From Salinispirillum marinum (GTDB taxonomy: Bacteria > Pseudomonadota > Gammaproteobacteria > Pseudomonadales > Natronospirillaceae): a stretch of 64,000 nt of DNA. The stretch lies in the NCBI RefSeq assembly GCF_042651565.1, contig NZ_JBHSDF010000003.1; one strand, 5' to 3'. Each line of letters starts with the position of its first letter. Position 1 is the first letter of the stretch. Shown here one piece after another: positions 17,292 through 24,916 of the stretch. Under the pieces are notes generated by a model. The model made no database searches. It was not told the origin of the DNA and worked only from the letters and a program-made list of their open reading frames with translations. A program made the translations under genes and the position numbers.

Positions 17292-17744
17292 ATGTCCAAG
17301 CCGGCAGTTATTGTAGATCTCGATGGCACCTTAGCACAGTTTGATCCTATTGTTGTGCATGACTGGGTATTAACCGAAAATAAGCACTGGGATAAATTTT
17401 TTGAGTATATGGAAAATGCGCCCATAATTTCGGATATTTTCCGGTTGGTGTGCATTTTGAAAGAGAGTGGACAACAGATACTGATTTGTAGTGGTAGGCC
17501 GGAGACACATCGCGCCGAATCTCTTGATTGGCTCATTGCAAACAATGTACCCCATGACGCAATCTATTTGCGACCAGACAACTCCGATCACCTGCTGGAT
17601 GAAGACGTTAAGCGAGCACTGTTTGAGAAAATTCAGTCTGATGGCTTTGCTCCATGGCTGGTGTTGGATGATCGTTCGTCCGTGGTTGCCGAGTGGAGAA
17701 AATTAGGCATGACATGCCTGCAGTGTGCTCCGGGGGATTTCTAA
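17292..17744 (+). CDS. HAD phosphatase, PNKP 3'-phosphatase-like
   Basis: 150 residues. HAD motif I VDLDGTLA (Asp9, Asp11), motif II ILICSGRPE, and a C-terminal block LVLDDRSSVVAEWRKLGMTC. That block, followed by GDF, closely resembles the end of the phosphatase domain of T4 polynucleotide kinase (IDDRTQVVEMWRRIGVEC...GDF). Those enzymes remove 3'-phosphates from nucleic-acid ends or 2',3'-cyclic phosphates. No kinase P-loop is present. It starts at the base after the preceding stop codon and ends the operon. Its pairing with a beta-CASP-like enzyme points to a nucleotide- or polyol-phosphate-type substrate (inference). Confidence 0.78.
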   Translation: MSKPAVIVDLDGTLAQFDPIVVHDWVLTENKHWDKFFEYMENAPIISDIFRLVCILKESGQQILICSGRPETHRAESLDWLIANNVPHDAIYLRPDNSDHLLDEDVKRALFEKIQSDGFAPWLVLDDRSSVVAEWRKLGMTCLQCAPGDF

Positions 17745-17783
17745 GCCAGAACATCTAAACCCGAATATCTAAGCCATTGTTGA

Positions 17784-17804
17784 GAGCCATCCCACGGATG
17801 GCTC
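17784..17804. terminator. Hairpin between convergent genes
   Basis: GAGCCATCC-CAC-GGATGGCTC, a perfect nine-base-pair stem with a three-base loop, between the HAD gene and the convergent DUF3135-like gene. No long T-run follows on either strand, so rho-independent function is uncertain. Confidence 0.5.
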
Positions 17805-17816
17805 ATCTATGACCTT

Positions 17817-18203
17817 TCAATCCTTTTGATTTGGCCGGAATATTGAAACGACCTTGGTCTTGTCGATTGCACTCTGGACGCTGATACCAGAGTTGTAGTC
17901 TTCATCCTTTCGTTCATTTACGGTGTTCGCAATGCCTTTGATGTCCTCAAAATTGGCTTGCAAGACTTTCAACCGCTCGAGCATTAAATCGGACATCGCT
18001 TTACAGACTTCTGCGGGAGAGTGCGCAGTACGGCGCTTGGCATCTAACACAAAAGCCATGCCTTGCAACCGGTGCAAGGATTCCGGTGGAGCGCTGGCCA
18101 GCAGTTGTTCCGTGTATTCTTTACGCATGGTTTCCAGCGCTTCAGGCTCTTCCCTGGCCATACGCATCAACTCGTTAAAATCCGGTATTTCGATCGGTTG
18201 CAT
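17817..18203 (-). CDS. DUF3135-like protein
   Basis: A 128-residue soluble protein resembling the DUF3135 family of gammaproteobacteria. Seen: IPDFNELMRMAREEPEALETMRKE at the start, then SLHRLQGMAFVLDAKRRTAHSPAEVCKAMSDLM, corresponding to the family's 'R-L-GLQ-RID--R--A-NP' pattern. No function is known and no catalytic motif is visible; it looks largely helical. It lies 15 bases downstream of the chemoreceptor gene on the same strand, so the two are likely co-transcribed. Confidence 0.65.
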   Translation of the reverse strand: MQPIEIPDFNELMRMAREEPEALETMRKEYTEQLLASAPPESLHRLQGMAFVLDAKRRTAHSPAEVCKAMSDLMLERLKVLQANFEDIKGIANTVNERKDEDYNSGISVQSAIDKTKVVSIFRPNQKD

Positions 18204-18218
18204 GCTGAAACTCCTGCA

Positions 18219-19856
18219 TCACAGGGTGAAATAGGCGGTTTTTTGATTCAGTTGATCAGCCACCTGCCGCACTTCCGTCTCCGTAACGCTGATCTCCTCA
18301 AACCCTTCACCCACTTCACGCGCGACATCGCGAATGACCGACAAATTCCGATCAATCTCGGCCGCTACTTGGCTTTGCTGTTCGGCAGCACTGGCAATTT
18401 GGGTGTTCATGTTATTGATCACCGATACAGACTCACGAATATGCTCCAAATTCGTCCGAGCTTCACTGCTCATCGCTACCGATTCATGGGCTTGGTCCAG
18501 ACTTTTACCCATGACGTCCACCGCACCGGCCACGTTCGCGCGCAGTTTTTCAATCATCTGTTGGATTTGCTGTGTGGAGTCATGCGTCCTACCGGCCAGA
18601 TTACGAACTTCATCAGCCACCACAGCGAAACCACGGCCTTGCTCGCCAGCCCGTGCAGCTTCTATGGCCGCATTCAAGGCGAGTAAATTGGTTTGCTCGG
18701 CAATACCGCTGATCACGTTCAGTATGCCGCCAATTTCTTCACTGTCATTCGCCACGCTGCTGACCGACTCAGATACTTCATTCAAGCGACTGGCCAGCGT
18801 TTCAATGGATTCTATGACGCGTTGCACCACAGCAGCGCCAGAATTAACCGCGGTTTCTGCATCCTGACTGGCACCGGCTGCACCCACCGCACTGTTGGCA
18901 ACTTCTGCCACCGTAGCCGTCATTTCCGACATCGCGGTTGCCACCTGAACCGTTTCGTCCTGTTGGCGTTCTACCTGCGGCCGCGCTGACTCGGCACGCG
19001 CATTGAGCTGGGCACCCAAGACAGCCAAACGACTGGCGTTGGCTTGCACATCTTCGACCACGGGATGCAGGGTGTCGCGCAGTTTTTTCATGGCTTCCAT
19101 AATGGAGCCTTGCGGGGCATTGTTGGGAACTGCAACCGAAAGTTCACCACGGGCAATGCGCTGGGTAATGTCCATAACGACGGATGGTTCGCCACCAATT
19201 TGCGACACCAGCCAACGAAATATCCAGAAGCCCACTGCGGCACTGATGAATAACAGTATAGCGACCATTAAGATCGAAGTCGTTCGTATTACCCCATATT
19301 CGGCTGTAGCCGATTGATATTGTTGCCCGGCAATCGTGAGTTGCAGCTCAACCAATTCAGTGATCTTGCTGCTGATCGGGTCAATGGTGTCATAGAGCGG
19401 GCCATCCAACGACTCTAGTTGCCCGGCCACGTTGCCTTGCAACCGATCCAACACGGCTAGCGCGCGTTCAATATCGACATCGGCATTTTGAAACAGTAGC
19501 TGGGCCTCATTTACCAACGCTTGCTCATCAGCGGTATGGTCTATTTGATTATAGTTCGTCCATTCTTGATCGATACGACTGGCCGCCGCACGAATATCCG
19601 CCGCCGCCTGCTCAGCGGTCACCAAACCTGCATTGGCCTTATTCACAGCATCAACGACCAGCACGGCGTAATCGTCGGCAATGGTTTTCAGTTGCTGCAA
19701 CGGAATGACTCGATCCGCGTAGATGGCCTCAACATTGTGATAGATCTTACCGGCTTCATAAATTGAGAAGGTGGAATAAGCCAAGAACGCCAGTACCGGG
19801 ACGGACAAAGCGATAAGCAACCGATGACGGAGCGAAAGCGTTGATTTTGATTTCAT
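18219..19856 (-). CDS. Methyl-accepting chemotaxis protein, 4HB-type sensor
   Basis: 545 residues. TM1 (about 13-31), a periplasmic all-helical region of about 150 residues like the four-helix-bundle MCP sensor (4HB_MCP), TM2 near 190-212, a HAMP domain, then a signalling domain with the conserved hairpin tip GGILNVISGIAEQTNLLALNAAIEAARAGEQGRGFAVVADEVRNLA. The ligand is unknown; it should signal to CheA. The ATG at 19856 is chosen over one seven codons upstream because ACGAGGG precedes it by seven bases. No CheB/CheR-type pentapeptide tail is seen (ends AYFTL). Confidence 0.9.
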   Translation of the reverse strand: MKSKSTLSLRHRLLIALSVPVLAFLAYSTFSIYEAGKIYHNVEAIYADRVIPLQQLKTIADDYAVLVVDAVNKANAGLVTAEQAAADIRAAASRIDQEWTNYNQIDHTADEQALVNEAQLLFQNADVDIERALAVLDRLQGNVAGQLESLDGPLYDTIDPISSKITELVELQLTIAGQQYQSATAEYGVIRTTSILMVAILLFISAAVGFWIFRWLVSQIGGEPSVVMDITQRIARGELSVAVPNNAPQGSIMEAMKKLRDTLHPVVEDVQANASRLAVLGAQLNARAESARPQVERQQDETVQVATAMSEMTATVAEVANSAVGAAGASQDAETAVNSGAAVVQRVIESIETLASRLNEVSESVSSVANDSEEIGGILNVISGIAEQTNLLALNAAIEAARAGEQGRGFAVVADEVRNLAGRTHDSTQQIQQMIEKLRANVAGAVDVMGKSLDQAHESVAMSSEARTNLEHIRESVSVINNMNTQIASAAEQQSQVAAEIDRNLSVIRDVAREVGEGFEEISVTETEVRQVADQLNQKTAYFTL

Positions 19857-19941
19857 TTTGTAACCCTCGTTTAACACCGTTAATCGTAGGTTTCAAGACG
19901 GTATGATGCAATACAGTCGGGGCATGCATTGCTGCAAGTGT

Positions 19942-19976
19942 GATACATTTCCGATACATTCTTACTGAACGTTCAG
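19942..19976. promoter_or_regulatory. Direct repeat plus palindrome upstream of MCP and GGDEF-EAL genes
   Basis: GATACATT occurs at 19943-19950 and 19953-19960, about one helical turn apart. It is followed by the perfect palindrome CTGAACGTTCAG (19965-19976). The block is in the divergent intergenic region. The regulator is unknown. Confidence 0.35.
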
Positions 19977-20048
19977 AAAAGCATAACGATCACTAACGCG
20001 GGCTGCTATAACGGTTCTGTAGACACGCCTTATTCAGAATTACCTTGG

Positions 20049-22256
20049 ATGACTATGACGCAACCTTTGTGGACTTCCACCGAAACTCAACGTCTGGCCG
20101 CCCTATGCCAAACCGGCCTGTTGGATACGCCGCCTGAGGAGCGCTTTGATCGCCTCACGCGCATGGCGGCGCAACATTTTGGTGTGCCCGTGAGTTTGAT
20201 CAGTTTGGTAGATGCCGAACGGCAATGGTTTAAGTCCCATTTTGGTTTGGAAATATGCGAGACCCATCGCGACCATTCCTTCTGTTCACATGCCATTCAA
20301 ACCGCCGAAGGCATGCAGGTTAGAGATGCGACAGAGGATGTTCGCTTCAATACCAACCCTTTGGTTACCGGCACGCCACACATTCGTTTCTACGCCGGTG
20401 TGCCTTTGTTTTATTGGCATGGTGAGCGCTTAGGTACCTTATGTCTAATTGATCACGAACCGCGTCAACTCAGCACGAATGAGTGGCAGTTTTTGGTTGA
20501 TCTGGCTGCCATTGCCTCGCGCGAAATACAAGCCACACGCTACGCGGCGCTCGGTGACGAACTCACCTTGCAAACAGAACGGATGCGCACGGTGTTTAAC
20601 AACATGCGTGACAGCGTGGTACTCGCTAGTGCTCAAGGCGTTGTACTCGATATCAACCACGAAACCGAAGTACTTTTTGGCTACACGCGCAGCGAATTAA
20701 TTGGGGCATCCATTAACCGATTGATGCCTCCGTCGATCGCCGCCGAGCACCATCACTACCTGACGCGGGAATTCACCGGGCCGTCCAATGCCATGGCCGA
20801 AATTCCGGAGTTAACCGGAGTACGTAGCGATGGCAAAAAGTTCCCGCTGACGATTGCTTTGTCGAGCGTGCACGTCGGCGCGGAGCGCCAGTTTGTGGCG
20901 GTGATTCGTGACCTAACCGAAGAAAAAGCCGCCGCCGCCGCCATGGAGCGACTGGCATTTTACGACCCACTCACCGAAGTACCCAATCGTCGCTTGTTCC
21001 TAGAGCGCCTGAGTCAAGTAGCCAACGACTCCGCTCGTACGGGCTATTTCGGCGCCCTTATTTTGTTGGACCTCGATGACTTCAAAGTCATTAACGACAG
21101 TCGCGGTCACAGTTTTGGCGATGCCTTGCTGCACAGCCTCACCCAACTGCTTAGCCAGGCCTTGCCAGAGGGCGGACTGTTGGCACGGATCGGCGGCGAC
21201 GAATTCGTTCTGGTGTTGCAACACCTGGATGACGATCGGACCACCGCGCATCAAGCCACCGAGAAATTGGTGGACAACTTACTCAAGCTTACCCGACAAC
21301 CGTTAACTGTGCAGGGCGACCCCGTCACCATATCCCTCAGCTTTGGTATCACCCTATTTAACGGCCTAGACTTGAATGCCGACGACTTACTGGCCGAAGC
21401 AGACATTGCTTTGTATCAATCGAAACGCGACGGCAAAGCGCGCGCCTGCTTCTACACACCAGCCATGCAAGCCATAATGCTGGCTGAGCAAACCTTACTC
21501 GATGAACTGAAACACAGCGCCACACAGCCCCAGGACTGGCCGGTACTGCTTCAACCTCAAGTGAATACGGATGGCCAATGCGTCGGTGCTGAAGTGCTGC
21601 TGCGCTGGCAACACCCGACGCGAGGCTTATTAACACCAGACCAGTTCCTGGACCAGGCCGAACAGGCCGGATTGCTGATTCCGGTTGGCTATTTTGTACT
21701 GCGCTATGCCTGTAACTGGTTAGCGCATTGGCAGAAGAATAACCCGGACCGGACGTTCACATTGTCCGTTAACATCAGTCCAACGCAATTTCGTGACCCG
21801 ATTTTGCTGCCCGAGCTGGCACGCATTATCACGGAATCGGGTGTTTCACCCACCGGGTTACAATTTGAAATCACCGAATCGGTATTGATTCATCAGTTGG
21901 ATGACGTGGTGGCCACCATGATGGCGGTCAAGAAATGGGGTATTCGCTGGGCCTTGGATGATTTTGGCACCGGCTATTCATCGTTATCGTATTTACGACG
22001 ACTCCCCTTAGCTGAATTGAAAATCGACCGCAGTTTCATTCGGTTTTTGGCGTCGTCCAAGCACGATCAGGCCATCGTCCATGCCATTGCGCAACTGGGC
22101 AACACTCTTGGGTTTCAAGTCTTGGCGGAAGGCATTGAAACACAAGCTCAATGGCAACGCTTAAAAGAATTCGGCTGCCAGCGCTTGCAGGGCTACTATT
22201 TTTCGCGCCCGTTAACGCCAGAAAGTTTCGCAGGATGGCTGGCAGATCAATCGTAA
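20049..22256 (+). CDS. GAF-PAS-GGDEF-EAL cyclic di-GMP protein
   Basis: 735 residues, no membrane segment. GAF domain (about 20-165, with FDRLTRMAAQHFGVPVSLISLV and RFYAGVPL), PAS (about 175-290), GGDEF (about 300-460, ARIGGDEF intact) and EAL (about 480-725). In the EAL domain the motif reads EVL (AEVLLRW). The other catalytic elements EITES, LDDFGTGYSS, KIDRSFI and AEGIET are present, so phosphodiesterase activity is plausible. EVL variants occur in active enzymes. Both activities may exist and be set by GAF/PAS input. Its 3' end overlaps the convergent response-regulator gene by ten bases. Confidence 0.92.
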   Translation: MTMTQPLWTSTETQRLAALCQTGLLDTPPEERFDRLTRMAAQHFGVPVSLISLVDAERQWFKSHFGLEICETHRDHSFCSHAIQTAEGMQVRDATEDVRFNTNPLVTGTPHIRFYAGVPLFYWHGERLGTLCLIDHEPRQLSTNEWQFLVDLAAIASREIQATRYAALGDELTLQTERMRTVFNNMRDSVVLASAQGVVLDINHETEVLFGYTRSELIGASINRLMPPSIAAEHHHYLTREFTGPSNAMAEIPELTGVRSDGKKFPLTIALSSVHVGAERQFVAVIRDLTEEKAAAAAMERLAFYDPLTEVPNRRLFLERLSQVANDSARTGYFGALILLDLDDFKVINDSRGHSFGDALLHSLTQLLSQALPEGGLLARIGGDEFVLVLQHLDDDRTTAHQATEKLVDNLLKLTRQPLTVQGDPVTISLSFGITLFNGLDLNADDLLAEADIALYQSKRDGKARACFYTPAMQAIMLAEQTLLDELKHSATQPQDWPVLLQPQVNTDGQCVGAEVLLRWQHPTRGLLTPDQFLDQAEQAGLLIPVGYFVLRYACNWLAHWQKNNPDRTFTLSVNISPTQFRDPILLPELARIITESGVSPTGLQFEITESVLIHQLDDVVATMMAVKKWGIRWALDDFGTGYSSLSYLRRLPLAELKIDRSFIRFLASSKHDQAIVHAIAQLGNTLGFQVLAEGIETQAQWQRLKEFGCQRLQGYYFSRPLTPESFAGWLADQS

Positions 22257-22936
22257 CTGGCGACATAGCCTGCCCCGTACAGGCTACGGATATGCAGATC
22301 GACATCCGGCAATTCAGCCAGCTTGTGACGCAATCGACTGACCAACAAATCCAAGGCTCGTCCGTCAGCGTTCTGTTCGGCATTTGGCCAAACCGCCTGC
22401 ACCAGCTCGTCTCGACTGACGACTTGCCCTTCATCCGCCAACAACCGCTCTAACAGATTAAATTGGTTGGCCGACAAACGACAACTCGGCCCTTGAATGG
22501 CTACGGCTTCTAGGGTGTCTGGCCGCAGCATCAACCGGCCTTGCTGGGCTGGTCCTGACCTTTGTTTATGCTGGCGCCGTAACACCGCCCGCACCCGGGC
22601 GAGCAGAACCGACTTATTGACCGGCTTGGTCACATAGTCATCGGCACCCAAGTGCAATGCATGGGCTAGGTCGTCTTCGCCGGACACCGCTGTCACAAAA
22701 ATACTGGGCGGTGCATGTTCTTGCTTCACGAGTTCACGAATCAAATCCACCCCACTCATACCAGGCAGCATCCAGTCCACCAGCACGAGTGACCAATGAC
22801 TTAACGACTTCGGCTGGTCGAGAAACGCCTCCGCAGATTCGAAGTGCGAGCAGGCATAGCCATAGGGGCTAAGCAGCGCAACAAGCAATTTACCCATGGC
22901 GGGGTCGTCTTCGATGATGGCCACACGTTCCGTCAT
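22247..22936 (-). CDS. OmpR/PhoB-family response regulator
   Basis: 229 residues from the ATG at 22936 (GAG upstream). The receiver domain has EDD at the N-terminus, phospho-Asp in LVLVDWMLPGMSG, Thr in FVTA and Lys in VTKPVN. The C-terminal winged helix has LSANQFNLLERLLADEGQVVSRDELVQAVW and RALDLLVSRLRHKL. It is the DNA-binding output of the four-gene minus-strand signalling operon. It lies 87 bases after the single-domain receiver gene. Confidence 0.9.
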   Translation of the reverse strand: MTERVAIIEDDPAMGKLLVALLSPYGYACSHFESAEAFLDQPKSLSHWSLVLVDWMLPGMSGVDLIRELVKQEHAPPSIFVTAVSGEDDLAHALHLGADDYVTKPVNKSVLLARVRAVLRRQHKQRSGPAQQGRLMLRPDTLEAVAIQGPSCRLSANQFNLLERLLADEGQVVSRDELVQAVWPNAEQNADGRALDLLVSRLRHKLAELPDVDLHIRSLYGAGYVASYD

Positions 22937-23023
22937 AGTATTCTCGTTGTCCGTCGTGATGTTCACCACTGTAACGCGTTTGGCATGGCATTCAAACCTT
23001 GCCAAGGCGTGGCACGTTTTAAC

Positions 23024-23413
23024 TCAGATCGCGTCCCATATTGTTTGTATCTCGGCCGCCAGTGTCATGGGGTTGAAGGGCTTGATGATGACGCCCTGCA
23101 CGCCCATCGCCATCAACTGCCGCACTTCATCAGCACCGGCTTTGGCGGTCATAAACACCACAGGAATGCGTTCGGTCGTCGGTGCTTCACGCAATGCGGC
23201 GAGGGTCTGTGGTCCGTCCATACCGGGCATCATGACATCCAACAAAATCAAATCCGGCTTGAATTCGCTGACGTCGCGCAGCGCCTGTTCGCCACTGTCA
23301 CACACCTGGACCTGAAAGCCCCCCACGCGCTCGAGTGTCAACTGTACCAAGCGCTGGATACTGGGATCGTCTTCAACATACATGATGCGATTTAACGGGT
23401 TCTGGGACATCAT
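23024..23413 (-). CDS. Single-domain response regulator (CheY-like)
   Basis: 129 residues with only a receiver domain: acidic pair near EDD (14-16), phospho-Asp59 in LILLDVMMPGMDG, Thr in FMTA and Lys111 in IIKPFNP. There is no output domain, so it probably relays phosphate or acts by protein contact. It begins directly after the kinase gene's stop codon and so is a likely direct partner of the kinases upstream. Confidence 0.9.
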   Translation of the reverse strand: MMSQNPLNRIMYVEDDPSIQRLVQLTLERVGGFQVQVCDSGEQALRDVSEFKPDLILLDVMMPGMDGPQTLAALREAPTTERIPVVFMTAKAGADEVRQLMAMGVQGVIIKPFNPMTLAAEIQTIWDAI

Positions 23414-24916
23414 TTATTCTCCAGAAGTTACGGGAAAGACCAACCTGAACGCCGCCCCGTCGCCTTTAGGTTTCACATAATTCAGCGTGCCTGACATACC
23501 ATGCACCAATTCCAGTGCAATGGCCAAGCCTAGGCCCGTACCCCCTATTTTGCGCCGGTCGGATGCATCCGCTTGCGCGAAACGTTCAAACAGACGCGGC
23601 ACAAAATCCGCGGGCACCCCCATTCCATGATCACGTACACACAGGCAAATTTCATGGGTGTTTTCAACCATCGCGGTCAATTCCACCGTCGCCCCGGAAG
23701 GTGAAAATTTAATCGCGTTCGACAATAAATTATCCATAATTTGCAAGAATCGACCGGCATCCAGATTCACCTTAACCGGCGGAATTTCGCTGCTGACACG
23801 CAGACTCACGCGATGCTGTTCAGCGAATGATTGGTTATTGCGCAACGCCTGTTCCAATAAAGGTTCAACCCACTGCGGTGTCAGGTTGAAGGTGACTCGA
23901 CCCGAGGTCAACCGTTCGATGTCCAGTAAATCATTGATCAAATTCAGTAAGCGGGCACTGTTTTGTTCGGCGATGGTGAGAAGTTCGGCAATGTCGGGCT
24001 GGGATACGGCACCGAAGACACCTTCATTAATCAGTTTTAATGAACCGCTGATTGCGGTAATGGGCGTACGCAATTCATGACTGACCGTAGACAAAAACTC
24101 GCTTTTCATTTGTTCTATGCGCTTACGCTCGGTGATGTCTTGAAATAAGCCATACGTGCGAACACAGCGGCCACCCTCCATGTCAGCAAAACTAATGGTA
24201 CGCACCCAGCGCTCCTGCCCGCGATAGGTAATGATCGGCAGCTCCAAATCATAGGACGCACCGGTTTCCAGCAATCGCGTGTAGTGTTCGATGATCGTAT
24301 CGCGCGGTGCACCGGGCGGGAAAAATTGGATGCCTTTCTCGGTCACCGGCACATAGTCTTCCGGTATTTCATGAATGGCGCGCGTCACCGGGCTCCAATA
24401 TACCTGATTTTTGCGCACATCAATTTCCCATGTACCCATGCGCACCGCTTTACTGCTTCGTTCGAGCAGTTCGTTGGCGCGCGCCAAGGCAAAGGCGTTT
24501 TCTTTCTGTGCGGTGATATCCAGCAGCGACCCCATTAACGCGACGGTTTGGCCGTTTTCTTGCAGGGCCACACCTTTAGCTTCCGCCCACCGTATTGAGC
24601 CATCGGGATGAATATGGCGCAGCACAGCGCAGTAGGGTTCGCCACGCTCAATGGCTCGACGCATCAAACGGCGGAGTTCATTACCATCATCTGGATGCAA
24701 GGTATTGAGATACGTTTCTACACTGGGTGGCGTTGCACTGGCGTTCAAGCCCGCCATGGTGTATATGTGCTCCGACCAATGGGTAATTTGATCCGCTACA
24801 ACATCGTATTCCCATGTACCCAACCCCGCGAGGGACAGCAAGGCATTGTGCCGCTGCTGACTGCGCATTAACGCCTTGAGCGCGGCGGAATAATTCGTTG
24901 GCTGAGCGTCGTTCAT
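23414..24916 (-). CDS. Cytoplasmic PAS-PAS sensor histidine kinase
   Basis: 500 residues, no membrane segments. Two PAS domains (about 25-145 and 155-270), HisKA with the phospho-His in FLSTVSHELRTPITAISG, and an HATPase domain with N-box DNLLSNAIKFS, G1 RDHGMG and G2 GTGLGLAIA. It should sense a cytoplasmic signal or another kinase. The start ATG overlaps the stop of the upstream kinase gene by four bases, so the two kinases are made together. Confidence 0.92.
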   Translation of the reverse strand: MNDAQPTNYSAALKALMRSQQRHNALLSLAGLGTWEYDVVADQITHWSEHIYTMAGLNASATPPSVETYLNTLHPDDGNELRRLMRRAIERGEPYCAVLRHIHPDGSIRWAEAKGVALQENGQTVALMGSLLDITAQKENAFALARANELLERSSKAVRMGTWEIDVRKNQVYWSPVTRAIHEIPEDYVPVTEKGIQFFPPGAPRDTIIEHYTRLLETGASYDLELPIITYRGQERWVRTISFADMEGGRCVRTYGLFQDITERKRIEQMKSEFLSTVSHELRTPITAISGSLKLINEGVFGAVSQPDIAELLTIAEQNSARLLNLINDLLDIERLTSGRVTFNLTPQWVEPLLEQALRNNQSFAEQHRVSLRVSSEIPPVKVNLDAGRFLQIMDNLLSNAIKFSPSGATVELTAMVENTHEICLCVRDHGMGVPADFVPRLFERFAQADASDRRKIGGTGLGLAIALELVHGMSGTLNYVKPKGDGAAFRLVFPVTSGE

